Translations under genes and position numbers: made by a program | Shown here: positions 28,201-36,873 of the stretch, piece by piece | How positions within the stretch are numbered: position 1 is the stretch's first letter | Layout of the letters: each line of letters begins with the position of its first letter | DNA from: Arcticibacter eurypsychrophilus | Lineage (GTDB): Bacteria > Bacteroidota > Bacteroidia > Sphingobacteriales > Sphingobacteriaceae | Length of the DNA stretch: 64,000 nucleotides | Direction of reading: 5' to 3' | Assembly (NCBI RefSeq): GCF_001730525.1 | Contig: NZ_MDFN01000009.1 | Location: forward strand, 1-64,000 | The notes under the pieces: generated by a model | Told to the model about the DNA's origin: nothing | Database searches by the model: none | Seen by the model: the letters and a program-made list of their open reading frames with translations, nothing else

Positions 28201-28488
28201 TGCCAGAGGTTGAGTGGATTTATAACTAATAAATGACACCATAATCCGGTATTCCGGCTTAGCCACTTTTAAAACATAATTTCCTTCAATATCAGTAGAT
28301 GTACCATTAACAGTACGCCTTTCCTGATCTACAATAATCACAGTGGCACCAGCGATTGGAAGCCGGTCGCCTTTATCAATTACCTTACCTCTGACTGTAG
28401 TTGCAGGAGTTTGGGCCTGAACACAAGGCATAATAAAGAGCAGACAGATAACGATCAGATCGAATCTGTAAAAATATTTTTTCTTCAT
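25207..28488 (-). CDS. SusC/RagA-family TonB-dependent transporter
   Basis: A 1093-residue outer-membrane transporter. The signal peptide ends VQAQ; a CarboxypepD_reg-like domain spans about 30-110; the plug contains IRIRGVSSINGVSDPLIVVDGM and DIQDISVLKDAAATAVWGSRAANGVLVI. The barrel ends in KTVTFGLSVRF with a terminal Phe, as expected for assembly by BAM. It is the second gene of the operon, 13 bases after the 742-residue FAS1 gene. Confidence 0.96.
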   Translation of the reverse strand: MKKKYFYRFDLIVICLLFIMPCVQAQTPATTVRGKVIDKGDRLPIAGATVIIVDQERRTVNGTSTDIEGNYVLKVAKPEYRIMVSFISYKSTQPLAIAGKAIINFQLEGMSNELTTVVIKGVAKAKGNDLHLDKKNLTTAVATIEAKDLEEMQAASIDQALQGRLPGVDITAGSGDPGAGMQIRIRGVSSINGVSDPLIVVDGMIYEITIPSDFNFATSDENGYGQLLNIAPSDIQDISVLKDAAATAVWGSRAANGVLVINTKRGAIGTPKVTYTFKGSLSKQPDAIPMLNGDQYSTLISEEFYNSGVQFSTNESAKQFQYDPNDPYNYYNFSNNTDWVKAITQTGYMQDHNISINGGGEKATYFASVGYFNQAGTTKGTDLSRITARINLDYNVSSRIHFRSDISYTHLDNSALYDKYNRDIAYSKMPNQSIYEYDEFGNLTSNYFSPATTAQGTIGYNSKDEIIGTYNALAMAMASTNRQIGERIMPKFNLRYEIIPSILTASSDLLININNNKYKTFLPQIATGRPFIENSVNRATDNDADDFGISTKTNFIYTPKISENHSFTGLLSFQSNDVTTTSQSLKSSNTASSFLDDPSIDSRTNLVNSAKSSVIESRSVGVLLNGQYGYLNRYLLNVSLRGDGNSKFGPANRYGFFPSISGRWRISDEPIMRDLKFLNEFSLRASYGKLGNAPKYDYRYFNIYQSSSISYLGETGVYPSNIELSDLRWETVTGKNVGLNLALFNNRISLDAELYRNRTSDLFYENLQVASYNGFSGLDMNVGIMDNQGWEISLNTNVINKKNLRFDFNFNVAHNENMIREISPLYPRENAGKITTNGTWKTYVQENTPFGSFYGFKFQGVYKDKEATIATDKAGNPIIGPNGDKVYMRFAYPSIDYVFQPGDAKYEDINHDGSIDYKDIVYLGNGNPKLTGGFGPSFTFKGNLKLSAFFTYRQGFDLINGTKITTTSMYGFGNQSTAVLKRWKTEGDVTDMPRAMYRKGYNYLGSSRYVEDGSFVKLRSVTVRYDFVKSVLQRLNLSGLSTYLTAENLFTFTKYTGQDPEVSTKINGPFSTIIDNSMTPAAKTVTFGLSVRF

Positions 28489-28501
28489 GATTCTGATCGT
28501 A

Positions 28502-30730
28502 TTAATAGGTAAACTTTAAATAAGAACTGATTTGATGAATAAGGGTCCTATTGGATAGGACGTTACTATTTGAAAGAACAACCTGTGCAACGCCTCCATT
28601 CATATCTGTTACCTTAAGATTATTCAATTCATATGTAATAGTCAGACCAAGAATATCACCATCAGTATTTTTGAGTAAGGTCTCATACCTGCCAGTTTTC
28701 TGTCCATCCGTTGCAATAGAGTTCTTATTTAAAATATGGTATTGAATAAAACGGGTTACATTTGATATACCGGTTGCATCTGTAGGATTGAAATTGGGGG
28801 TTACCGTTGTAGCTGTAAATGCACCAGGTAACTTACCATCTCTAACAGCCTGTTCAATAGCTTCTTTTGAAGGAACAAAAACGGTGTAATTGATACCTAA
28901 TGATACCCCTGTTATCTCACCCGTGGTCGCATTATAAATACCACCTTTTGTTCCAAGGTTATTCTTCAGATATTGAAAGAAATAGTAAAAAGGATCAGTA
29001 GGTAAAGTTCCATACTTTTCAATATGTTTGCCTACTAACAAATTGGTGTATGTCAATGCTCCTCCAGCATATATTGCAGGGCCGTTGCTAGATGTACTAA
29101 CCGAACTTATAGGAATTGTTAAGTTATTATCCATTGTTCCTGAAGAGCTCAATTGGTTTCCTTTATACCTGATATATTCTCCGTTATTCGTTTCTAGTAC
29201 GCCTTCACCTGCAAAATTAGGTGCAGCCCGAGCTCCTAATGGAATAATGTGAGTATCCATAATTCGTTTCAGCATTACATTATCTGCAGCACCATTATAC
29301 CGAAAAGGAGCTGTAGGGTAATAAGCATCGTATGCAAAACCCATTTTCATTAGTTCGGCGTCTGATACCAGGATCAGACCATATCTCAAGGTTGCCGTTT
29401 TTAAACTAATATAGAACCCATAATAATTCAGCGCCTTGGTCATGATTGAATACGTAGGATTCAAATAAGCATTCCCATAAACGGTTGAAAAGATGTTAGC
29501 GTCCTGTGCTTTGTTGGTTCCATAAAAGAATCCGTTACTTAAGGCCTTCTTTTCTATTACATCTGCTGCGAGGCTTACATGTGTAAGCTCACCTTGCGAA
29601 TTAGTTGTAGTTGCAAATTTACTCGCCCACAATGGAGTAGAATACATATGTGAGTTAACGAAATTTGAAAGGATACCTGGATTTAATTGGAACAAATTAT
29701 CCAGGGTAGTTCCTGCAGGATAATACTTTAATAAAACATTTGCGGCGTAGGTATTAACAGCTGCATCAGTTGGTGCAATAATGGAAAAACTTGATATTTG
29801 AGCATCATTTGCATCTTCTTTTAAGAAATTTTCACTGTTTACAGGAAAGGCAAGAGATGCACTATAAATCTTTGCATATACAGAATCACTATTCCCTGTT
29901 AATACCTGATACCGATGTGTAACATCAGCGTTAGCACTGTAAGAAGCAAATTTGTTCAACAAACCTCTGAATACCTTGTATTGGTCGTTTGAAGCAATAT
30001 ATCTATCTACGCTTAAGGGTGGAACCAATACTTTGTCCACTACATGAATTACCCCATTCTCCGCAACAATATCCTGTTGATCTGCAAGCACTTTTGCAGG
30101 TCCTATATTGAATCCTATATAGTCACTATTAGGATAAAAGACTTTATAGTCATCCGCTGTAACTTTAACCAGGTCGGTGAAGGCCGTTTGAAATATAGGT
30201 ATATTCTTGTTATTGAAATCGTTGGAAAGATAGCCTCCAAGTCTATTGCCTGCAATTGCTTTAATACTTGTTCCGGCCGCATTCTTATCATCATATACAA
30301 AGTCGTAATATACTGTCCGGCGACGGAATGCCGTATTTTCTATCCAGCCTGTCCTTGAAAGATAGTCACTAAGACGACTACTTTGCTCACCGTCATAAGT
30401 CATCGAATACCTGACAACTTTTGTAGCTAGTTCTTCACTTACATCTGCGATTCCGCTGATTCCGTTCTCTTGAAAAAACGCTGGAAATGCAGCATCATTT
30501 GGTGCAAACAATGTCCAGGAGCCTGATCCGCTTAGGGCATCTTTATAACCTGCTTTGTCTGCTAATGCCAGAAAATTTATAAAATTACCTTTGGCTTGTA
30601 ATTGTTGATAAATTGGTTCTGCGAGGCCTTCTGGTCTGCCGTAATAATCGTCCCATTCTTTTTTACGACAGCTCGTAAATAAAAGGACTACTACCAGAAA
30701 GCACAATAAAGATTGTATTGATCTCTTCAT
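28502..30730 (-). CDS. Multi-FAS1 surface lipoprotein, first gene of the FAS1/SusCD operon
   Basis: The 742-residue lipoprotein has lipobox LFTSC (C21) and then RKKEWDDYYGRP, similar to the WDD stretch of the 484-residue paralogue. About three FAS1-like domains can be seen: residues 35-245 (SWTLFAPNDAAF to GVIHVVDKVLVPP), a middle one with SFSIIAPTDAAV, and a C-terminal one with NYTVFVPSKEAI. It is the longest of the three FAS1 proteins and heads the operon. The role is inferred: binding of a polymer at the cell surface for the two transporters. Confidence 0.85.
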   Translation of the reverse strand: MKRSIQSLLCFLVVVLLFTSCRKKEWDDYYGRPEGLAEPIYQQLQAKGNFINFLALADKAGYKDALSGSGSWTLFAPNDAAFPAFFQENGISGIADVSEELATKVVRYSMTYDGEQSSRLSDYLSRTGWIENTAFRRRTVYYDFVYDDKNAAGTSIKAIAGNRLGGYLSNDFNNKNIPIFQTAFTDLVKVTADDYKVFYPNSDYIGFNIGPAKVLADQQDIVAENGVIHVVDKVLVPPLSVDRYIASNDQYKVFRGLLNKFASYSANADVTHRYQVLTGNSDSVYAKIYSASLAFPVNSENFLKEDANDAQISSFSIIAPTDAAVNTYAANVLLKYYPAGTTLDNLFQLNPGILSNFVNSHMYSTPLWASKFATTTNSQGELTHVSLAADVIEKKALSNGFFYGTNKAQDANIFSTVYGNAYLNPTYSIMTKALNYYGFYISLKTATLRYGLILVSDAELMKMGFAYDAYYPTAPFRYNGAADNVMLKRIMDTHIIPLGARAAPNFAGEGVLETNNGEYIRYKGNQLSSSGTMDNNLTIPISSVSTSSNGPAIYAGGALTYTNLLVGKHIEKYGTLPTDPFYYFFQYLKNNLGTKGGIYNATTGEITGVSLGINYTVFVPSKEAIEQAVRDGKLPGAFTATTVTPNFNPTDATGISNVTRFIQYHILNKNSIATDGQKTGRYETLLKNTDGDILGLTITYELNNLKVTDMNGGVAQVVLSNSNVLSNRTLIHQISSYLKFTY

Positions 30731-31218
30731 ATAATTATTTATAATGGTATGCTAGTTAAGTGCGGACATATGTAACACATGTCAACATGACAATTTAAAA
30801 CGAGGACGTAAGAATTCCTTAAACCTCATTTTCGGTTTTAATAATTAATTAGTAAAATCTAGTATTTTTAGATTTAGATGTTAGTAGGTTTTGAAGAAAC
30901 AGTGAATGTAAAGATTTTATCCATATTTATAATTCAGTGAACAATGTTTATGTATGATTTTAGTTTATTAACCAGTCCATAAGTTTCTTCCTTTTCAGAT
31001 TAAGTTGACTTATATTTCCGAATGTATGAGAGTTAGAAATAAACTGCAACCTGTTCCGTCCTGTCCTGATTTTAATAAATACAAATTTCGAAACAATACC
31101 TCTGTTTTATTGTATTCCATTCCATTTTTGTAATGAATATCCGAATAAATCACAATATTTAATTACAAATTTTATTCTTCACAAACAATTAAGAGTGGTA
31201 ACACTTTGTTATACATAA
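30731..31218. other. Intergenic region upstream of the FAS1/SusCD operon
   Basis: This 488-base AT-rich stretch separates the GH35 stop from the start of the FAS1 operon on the minus strand, so it must hold the operon promoter. I found no TTG-N19-TAnnTTTG match on the minus strand and no convincing hairpin terminator for the GH35 gene, and no gene. Confidence 0.6.
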
Positions 31219-33789
31219 TTACATCGATCGTTTTGAAGAAAAAACAACCTCATAGTGAGGAACAATTAACACGTCGAATAATGAAGCCTGACTGTATTTC
31301 ATCTTTCCTCTTATCCCATCTTCGAAGAAGACCTCTCGTTCATTCGGCAATGGAACGATCTGAAACAGCATTTCCTTACCTCCACCTGTTTTAATAAACC
31401 TTTTCAAACCAACAGTCATCGCTAGCCCTGAATAAAAATCATCAGCAATCAAAGTTCCATTTAAATACAAAGACCCGGTGTCCCCTGTGTAATTTATTTT
31501 CATATAAGCTTCATTCAAATCTCCAAGAGTAGCAGGGAGCTTAATACTGTAATACCTGGAACCTGCAACAGCTACCATGTTAGTTTGATATTGAGGACCT
31601 GTCTTAACAAGACCTCCGGCAGTCGTATCTCGATTATCAAATGGCACAAGTTTTCCTTTATTCTGATAGGAGGAAATATTCTGGACTTCTTTGAAAGAAG
31701 CTTCCAGTCTACGTGGTGTAAGATTAAGACTATGCCTCTTAAAAATCCCATCCGCTGATTCAATCAACTGATGTTTACCTGCAACCAAATTAGTAATTGA
31801 AGGATATACAGAAAAGCTAATCCTTGGATCACCGGTACTCTGAATATTTAAGCTATCTCCCGGAAAGGTTAATTCCTGCTTTGAAATAAATAAACGTTCC
31901 GCCTCAAATGCATTTCCTTTCCAGGCATCCAAGGCTTGTTTATGACTCAAAATCAATACATTTATCTTGCTCCCATTACTTAAAGAAATTTCAGTGACAC
32001 AAGCGGTGCCAGGTTTAAGATTAGAAATGTGATAGCCATCTAAAGAACTCAGCACTTTGCCATCTGTAGCTTTCATTTCTTTGATATTCGTCTTATCAAA
32101 TACAAATTCCGGATCAATTCCTTCCGGCGCAAAAAATACATACATAGGAATTTTACCTTTTACCAAACATAGCGGCTGAGCAGTTGCATATTTCAAATTA
32201 ACCCCACCCAGATCCATGTTGAACGGAAAGATAACCTGCAGATCTTTCTTGATCGTGATTGGTTTTTCAGGAAAAGTTAAAACGCCCACCGGAAGCTTCA
32301 AACCAAACTGTACATTTTCAAAATCTTTCATAACCAACTGCCGCTGGAAATTACTGATAAATACAAATCCACTGTTCCCTTTTGATCGAACCACAAACCG
32401 GAGCACACTATTATCTGCCGAGCCCGAAGGTTTCTGATTGGGAAACGAAGTAGTATACTGCACCAGCTGATTACCAAAATCATTTAAAAAGCTATGGATA
32501 ACTTTATACGATCTGTAAGAAGGACGTATTTGTCCCCACTCCCCTATTGGTGCTAAAAAATCATAGCTGATAATAGGATAGTCATTCGGATACTTAGTTG
32601 CCTTTGATTCCTGAAGCGTAGACAATTTACCAATTGGATTTGAGCCCCCATGAAACATATAATAGCCCATCAGATTAGCCCCTGACCCAACTTTAACATA
32701 ACTGAGTGCAGAAACATCATCTGCCTGAATGATAGGTCTCCGATGATCAGTAATTTGGTTTCCACCACCCATTTCGGCTGTCGCATACGGATAGCGATAT
32801 CCTTTATAAGTGGTGTCAATAGCATGTTTACCCAATAAATCACTTCCTATCGTAACATCTCCCCGTAAAGCTGTAAAAAGGTAGTTTTCCGAAAGTGCTA
32901 ATTTGGTAGTCTTTTTATCCCATGGTGCTTCAGGATAAGCACCCCATACAGGTAAAAGTTCATTTTGCATTTGGTTAGAACCCGGCCATCCTGTTGCTGT
33001 ATAATAGGGAACATCTATACCTGCCTTAAGCGCCATCTCCTTTAAAGTCACCATGTGCTCCAACCCTGCTGGATTATTAAAACGGTACTCATTCTCTATC
33101 TGAGTGCCTATAACCGGACCTCCATTTTTAAAATAAAGCCCGTTAAGCTGTTTCCCCACTTCATTATAAAACAGTTGAACGGCACTCAAATACGCTGGAT
33201 TATTTTTTCGGGTATTGCCTTTTTTAACCAGCCAATCAGGGAAACCACCATTCCTGACTTCTCCATGGCACCATGGACCAATGCGCGCAAAGAAAAACAC
33301 ATGATGCTTTTTACATAACTCGGCAAAAGCACGAAGATCATTGTCGCCCGTCCAGTTAAAGTGCCCCTCCTCCTCTTCATGGTAAATCCAGAAAACATAA
33401 GAGGCAATCACATCGATTCCCGCAGCTTTCATCTTTAGAATAGCTTCCTCCCAATATGCACGAGGATAACGGGAGAAATGTATTTCACCCATAACAGGAT
33501 ACCAGGGCTGACCATTTTTTGTAAAGTACAGACTATTTGCATCCAGCACATCCCCATTAGCGTTCTGGTGAGTTCCCAACTTAAGATGGTCTCTTAGGAT
33601 TGGCGTTTCTGCAGAACTCAAATCTGCAGTATATGTACTTTGCCCTTTAACTTCCGTAGAAAAAAATAACGCAAATAAAATAATCAAGCTTAATTTCATT
33701 AGAGCAGTATACCTACTTTGAACTCTAACTCCCCTGAAAAGGATCATCGTCGATAAAACAATCCCGCCTAATTTAATTTGATTGGCCAT
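31219..33789 (-). CDS. GH35 beta-galactosidase, secreted
   Basis: The 856-residue enzyme begins its GH35 barrel with GQPWYPVMGEIHFSRYPRAYW. The acid/base is E234 in IENEY and the likely nucleophile is E339 in AEMGGGNQ. Downstream are beta-sandwich domains, the last one GH35 jelly-roll-like (RYYSIKLPATLGDLNEAYMKINY). GH35 enzymes release terminal beta-galactose, though other beta-hexosides occur. Start: the ATG at 33789 has an AAGG five bases upstream, but a classical signal peptide (MKLSLIILFALFFSTEVKGQ) begins at an internal ATG at 33699, which may be the true start. It follows the GH2 gene by seven bases if the longer start is used, so the two form an operon. Confidence 0.88.
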   Translation of the reverse strand: MANQIKLGGIVLSTMILFRGVRVQSRYTALMKLSLIILFALFFSTEVKGQSTYTADLSSAETPILRDHLKLGTHQNANGDVLDANSLYFTKNGQPWYPVMGEIHFSRYPRAYWEEAILKMKAAGIDVIASYVFWIYHEEEEGHFNWTGDNDLRAFAELCKKHHVFFFARIGPWCHGEVRNGGFPDWLVKKGNTRKNNPAYLSAVQLFYNEVGKQLNGLYFKNGGPVIGTQIENEYRFNNPAGLEHMVTLKEMALKAGIDVPYYTATGWPGSNQMQNELLPVWGAYPEAPWDKKTTKLALSENYLFTALRGDVTIGSDLLGKHAIDTTYKGYRYPYATAEMGGGNQITDHRRPIIQADDVSALSYVKVGSGANLMGYYMFHGGSNPIGKLSTLQESKATKYPNDYPIISYDFLAPIGEWGQIRPSYRSYKVIHSFLNDFGNQLVQYTTSFPNQKPSGSADNSVLRFVVRSKGNSGFVFISNFQRQLVMKDFENVQFGLKLPVGVLTFPEKPITIKKDLQVIFPFNMDLGGVNLKYATAQPLCLVKGKIPMYVFFAPEGIDPEFVFDKTNIKEMKATDGKVLSSLDGYHISNLKPGTACVTEISLSNGSKINVLILSHKQALDAWKGNAFEAERLFISKQELTFPGDSLNIQSTGDPRISFSVYPSITNLVAGKHQLIESADGIFKRHSLNLTPRRLEASFKEVQNISSYQNKGKLVPFDNRDTTAGGLVKTGPQYQTNMVAVAGSRYYSIKLPATLGDLNEAYMKINYTGDTGSLYLNGTLIADDFYSGLAMTVGLKRFIKTGGGKEMLFQIVPLPNEREVFFEDGIRGKMKYSQASLFDVLIVPHYEVVFSSKRSM

Positions 33790-33796
33790 AATTACC

Positions 33797-36706
33797 TTAT
33801 TTTGATTTATTTTGATTTGAATTAGGCTTCAATTCATCCGGACTATCTTTCGTATAGTTCTTATACTCCTGTTTAGATGGATTTACAAATACATCTTTGA
33901 TGACTTCAAAAGGCACATCTGTCACCGGATTAAACTTATCAGTACCCATATACTTCATCAAACTCAAATATAGTTGTTTAGCAGCAGGACGATTCTTCAC
34001 ATCAGCACTTAAGTCTGCGCTGGATACTATGATCATCCCCTTCCCCACTTTTGCCTCATAAACTAAAGCCAAACGACGGTTCAAGAACCAAGTATCTATA
34101 GGTTGCACCAACGGTTTAAATCCCAATGGAAAATCTTCCAATATCATAACCTGCGAACGGTTAGCAATATCCCACCATTGTATATCACTATGCGATGCGG
34201 TAGGAAAATCCTGAAATGCCTTACTTTGCGATTGAATGAGCATTCCAGTTACATGTGGAGGTCGCATTTTAAACCAGGATGTGTTCCAAAAGACAGGAAG
34301 AAAATGCATGACCACTTCTTTACCTTTAACCACTTTCCCTGCAGCATTCAAAAATACCTTTCCCCCTCGATCCAAAACTTCTTTTGCTTTACTATCAAGT
34401 ACTGTCGTATAATAAACGTCTGTTTTTAATTCCGTTTCAAGAGCCGGATAGACCCAAAAATCCCAGTCATTCACAAATGAAGTTTGCGCAACCGTAACTT
34501 CTAAGTTCAGCTTAGTTGCCTTTGTGATCCCCGATAAAGGAAAACTAATTTTCCCTACAGCGATTCCGTTTCCATTGTTAATAGTTTTAGGATCCAAACT
34601 TCCCTTGGCAACCACCATACCCTCCGGATCCTTTATCGTCCAGTTCAATACCGCATTTACAAGCGGTTGAGCGCCTGAATGAAAAATTGAAATCCCTGCT
34701 TCAAACGTCTCATCATTTGTAAACACAAACTTAGGAACCAAAGCTAAAGGAACCGTTGTATTACAAAAACGAGCAAACTGTTCAGCAGGAATATATCCTT
34801 TTTCATCCCAGAAAGCATCCAGCACACCTACCAAAGCAGTACCCTGACCAGGGAAATCCTGTAACCCTAATAATTGAAATCCTCCATAACCGGGAGTACG
34901 CAACACTTTTTCTATTTCATTTTTATAACACAGTGCCTGAAGCTTACCCGAAGCAGTAAGGAAATCCTCCGCCTGATCAGCCATGCCCTGATCTTTCAGA
35001 TCTTCCTGAAAGAGCTCAAAGTTTTTTGCCCTGTAAACGCCTATGTACTTTTTAATTTCTTTAAAGTTCGGGAACACACACCATTGTCCCATTTCATGAG
35101 CAATGAAAGGAACCGTAAATTTCGCAATCCCTTCACTGAAATCGCTTACCGTTTCAGGCTTTGCATTCCAGTTCAACCCTCTAACTCCTCCCCTCACCTG
35201 ATATTCGGCTTGCGGCACCACAGGCCAACTCCCCCCTACTGACATCCCAGTATAAACCCGTCGGGAGTCTTTCTTTTTCCAATAGTCTACAAACGCATTC
35301 AGATATTGTACCTGATTTCCCGCAGGCTCATTTCCAGCCGAAAGCATAGTAAACGAAGCATAATTGCCGTAATTTCGAGACATACGGTTCGTTTCATCAT
35401 ACAGATACTGATCAATAGGAAACCCCCTTCCAATAGAAGTTCCATGGTTAGTCCAGCTTGGTCCCTCGGGTTGAATATAGAACCCAATTCGATCAGCAGC
35501 TATAAATGCAGCTTCAGGCGGACACCAGGAATGGAAGCGCATGTGGTTTAAACCATGGGCTTTGGCAATTTTATAAATCCGCTCCCAAGCCTCTACATCC
35601 ATAGAAGGATAACCTGTTAACGGAAATTCACAATTATTAACCGTTCCTCTTAGAAATACAGGCATCCCATTAATCACGAACCTATTCCCTTCAATAGTAA
35701 ATTCTCGCATACCAAACTGAATTTGTTTAGTACTCTCCACACCTTTATTTTCTTTTAAACAAGCATTGAGATGATATAAAGCAGGATTAAACTCATCCCA
35801 GGTTTGCATACCTGCTCCAAATGGCAAGTCCACTTCAACAAGTGCGGTAGCCAATTTCGCAACTACAAAGCCGACAGTAACAGGTTTAGTTTCGTCACCA
35901 ACCGAAGAATTAAAACTTTTTGCAGATAGCCTAATTTGTCCGGCAACTTTTGCCGGGGAACTATTCTTAATGTAAAACTTTACCCTGGCTTTCTTATTTT
36001 TAACATCAGGATACACCTGGATGTCTTCGAAATAAACAGATGAACCTGCCTCTAAAGCAATCTTGCCAATAATACCGTTCCAATTTCCCTGCGTATGATC
36101 TGTTATGCTATGCGAATCAGGACCTACATTGATTTCCTTAATCCGGTTATCAATCCGTATAGATATTCGATGGTTACCTGAACCCAGTTGGCTTGTTAAA
36201 TCATATTCATGTGCAGCAACCAGGCTATTTTGCATGCCAAACTCCTTACCATCCACCCAAACACGGGTCTCAATATGACTGCGTTCCAAATAGAGCACAA
36301 TACGTTTCCCCTTCCAGTCCTTGGGAATACTGACCTCCTTTTGATACCAGGCTACACCAACGTAATGTTTTGCAGGAGTAAGCCAAAAAGGAAGTTTAAT
36401 ATTTCCGGGTTCGCGATACTTTGCCAAACGAGGATTAAAATAGAAGGAACTATCATAAATACTTCCTGTCCACTTGGTTTTTAAAGTAATATCGTCCCCT
36501 TTTAAGTTTTGAGCCATCGAGCCTGGCAAAGTAATCTCATCCTTTAAAGCTTTTAAAAACCACTTTTCAGCTACACCATGATCTTCTCTATCGATTTGGA
36601 ATTCCCATTTCCCATTAAGCGAAATAGTATTTTGTGCTTTTACAAAGCTGCTTGATGAGATTAAAATGGAAAGCAAAAATAGGGAACGAAAAAATGTAGT
36701 GTGCAT
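33797..36706 (-). CDS. GH2-family glycoside hydrolase, secreted
   Basis: This 969-residue protein has a signal peptide (ending FVKAQ). The N-terminal jelly-roll domain (SLNGKWEFQIDREDHG ... VAWYQKEVSIPKDWKGKRIVLYLERS) and the immunoglobulin-like domain are those of GH2. In the barrel E460 of AGNEPAG is the acid/base and E538 of AHEMGQW the likely nucleophile. A large C-terminal extension (about 650-969) includes further beta-domains and a segment FLNAAGKVVKGKEVVMHFLPVFWNTSW resembling a glutamine-amidotransferase-like fold seen in some long GH2 proteins. It probably acts on beta-galactosides, beta-mannosides or beta-glucuronides; which one cannot be told. First gene of the GH2-GH35 pair. Confidence 0.85.
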   Translation of the reverse strand: MHTTFFRSLFLLSILISSSSFVKAQNTISLNGKWEFQIDREDHGVAEKWFLKALKDEITLPGSMAQNLKGDDITLKTKWTGSIYDSSFYFNPRLAKYREPGNIKLPFWLTPAKHYVGVAWYQKEVSIPKDWKGKRIVLYLERSHIETRVWVDGKEFGMQNSLVAAHEYDLTSQLGSGNHRISIRIDNRIKEINVGPDSHSITDHTQGNWNGIIGKIALEAGSSVYFEDIQVYPDVKNKKARVKFYIKNSSPAKVAGQIRLSAKSFNSSVGDETKPVTVGFVVAKLATALVEVDLPFGAGMQTWDEFNPALYHLNACLKENKGVESTKQIQFGMREFTIEGNRFVINGMPVFLRGTVNNCEFPLTGYPSMDVEAWERIYKIAKAHGLNHMRFHSWCPPEAAFIAADRIGFYIQPEGPSWTNHGTSIGRGFPIDQYLYDETNRMSRNYGNYASFTMLSAGNEPAGNQVQYLNAFVDYWKKKDSRRVYTGMSVGGSWPVVPQAEYQVRGGVRGLNWNAKPETVSDFSEGIAKFTVPFIAHEMGQWCVFPNFKEIKKYIGVYRAKNFELFQEDLKDQGMADQAEDFLTASGKLQALCYKNEIEKVLRTPGYGGFQLLGLQDFPGQGTALVGVLDAFWDEKGYIPAEQFARFCNTTVPLALVPKFVFTNDETFEAGISIFHSGAQPLVNAVLNWTIKDPEGMVVAKGSLDPKTINNGNGIAVGKISFPLSGITKATKLNLEVTVAQTSFVNDWDFWVYPALETELKTDVYYTTVLDSKAKEVLDRGGKVFLNAAGKVVKGKEVVMHFLPVFWNTSWFKMRPPHVTGMLIQSQSKAFQDFPTASHSDIQWWDIANRSQVMILEDFPLGFKPLVQPIDTWFLNRRLALVYEAKVGKGMIIVSSADLSADVKNRPAAKQLYLSLMKYMGTDKFNPVTDVPFEVIKDVFVNPSKQEYKNYTKDSPDELKPNSNQNKSK

Positions 36707-36773
36707 AATTAGAGGTGGTTCGATTGTAATTAGCTAAATGGGTTTAAAAGGGTTTATGATCCTGCATGCACAA

Positions 36774-36830
36774 AAATAAGCCTACTGACTGAAGATCCTG
36801 TAACAAGATGGATATTCAATCAGTAGGCCT
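36774..36830 (-). terminator. Terminator behind the E1 fusion gene
   Basis: On the minus strand AGGCCTACTGATTGAA pairs with TTCAGTCAGTAGGCTT (one G-T pair) around a loop of about 20 bases, and TTATTTTTG follows. It lies 44 bases after the E1 stop at 36874 and before the GH2 start, so it separates the two transcription units. Confidence 0.8.
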
Positions 36831-36873
36831 CTCAAAGAAATACTAATATTTAGATAATATGAATTTTCGCTTA

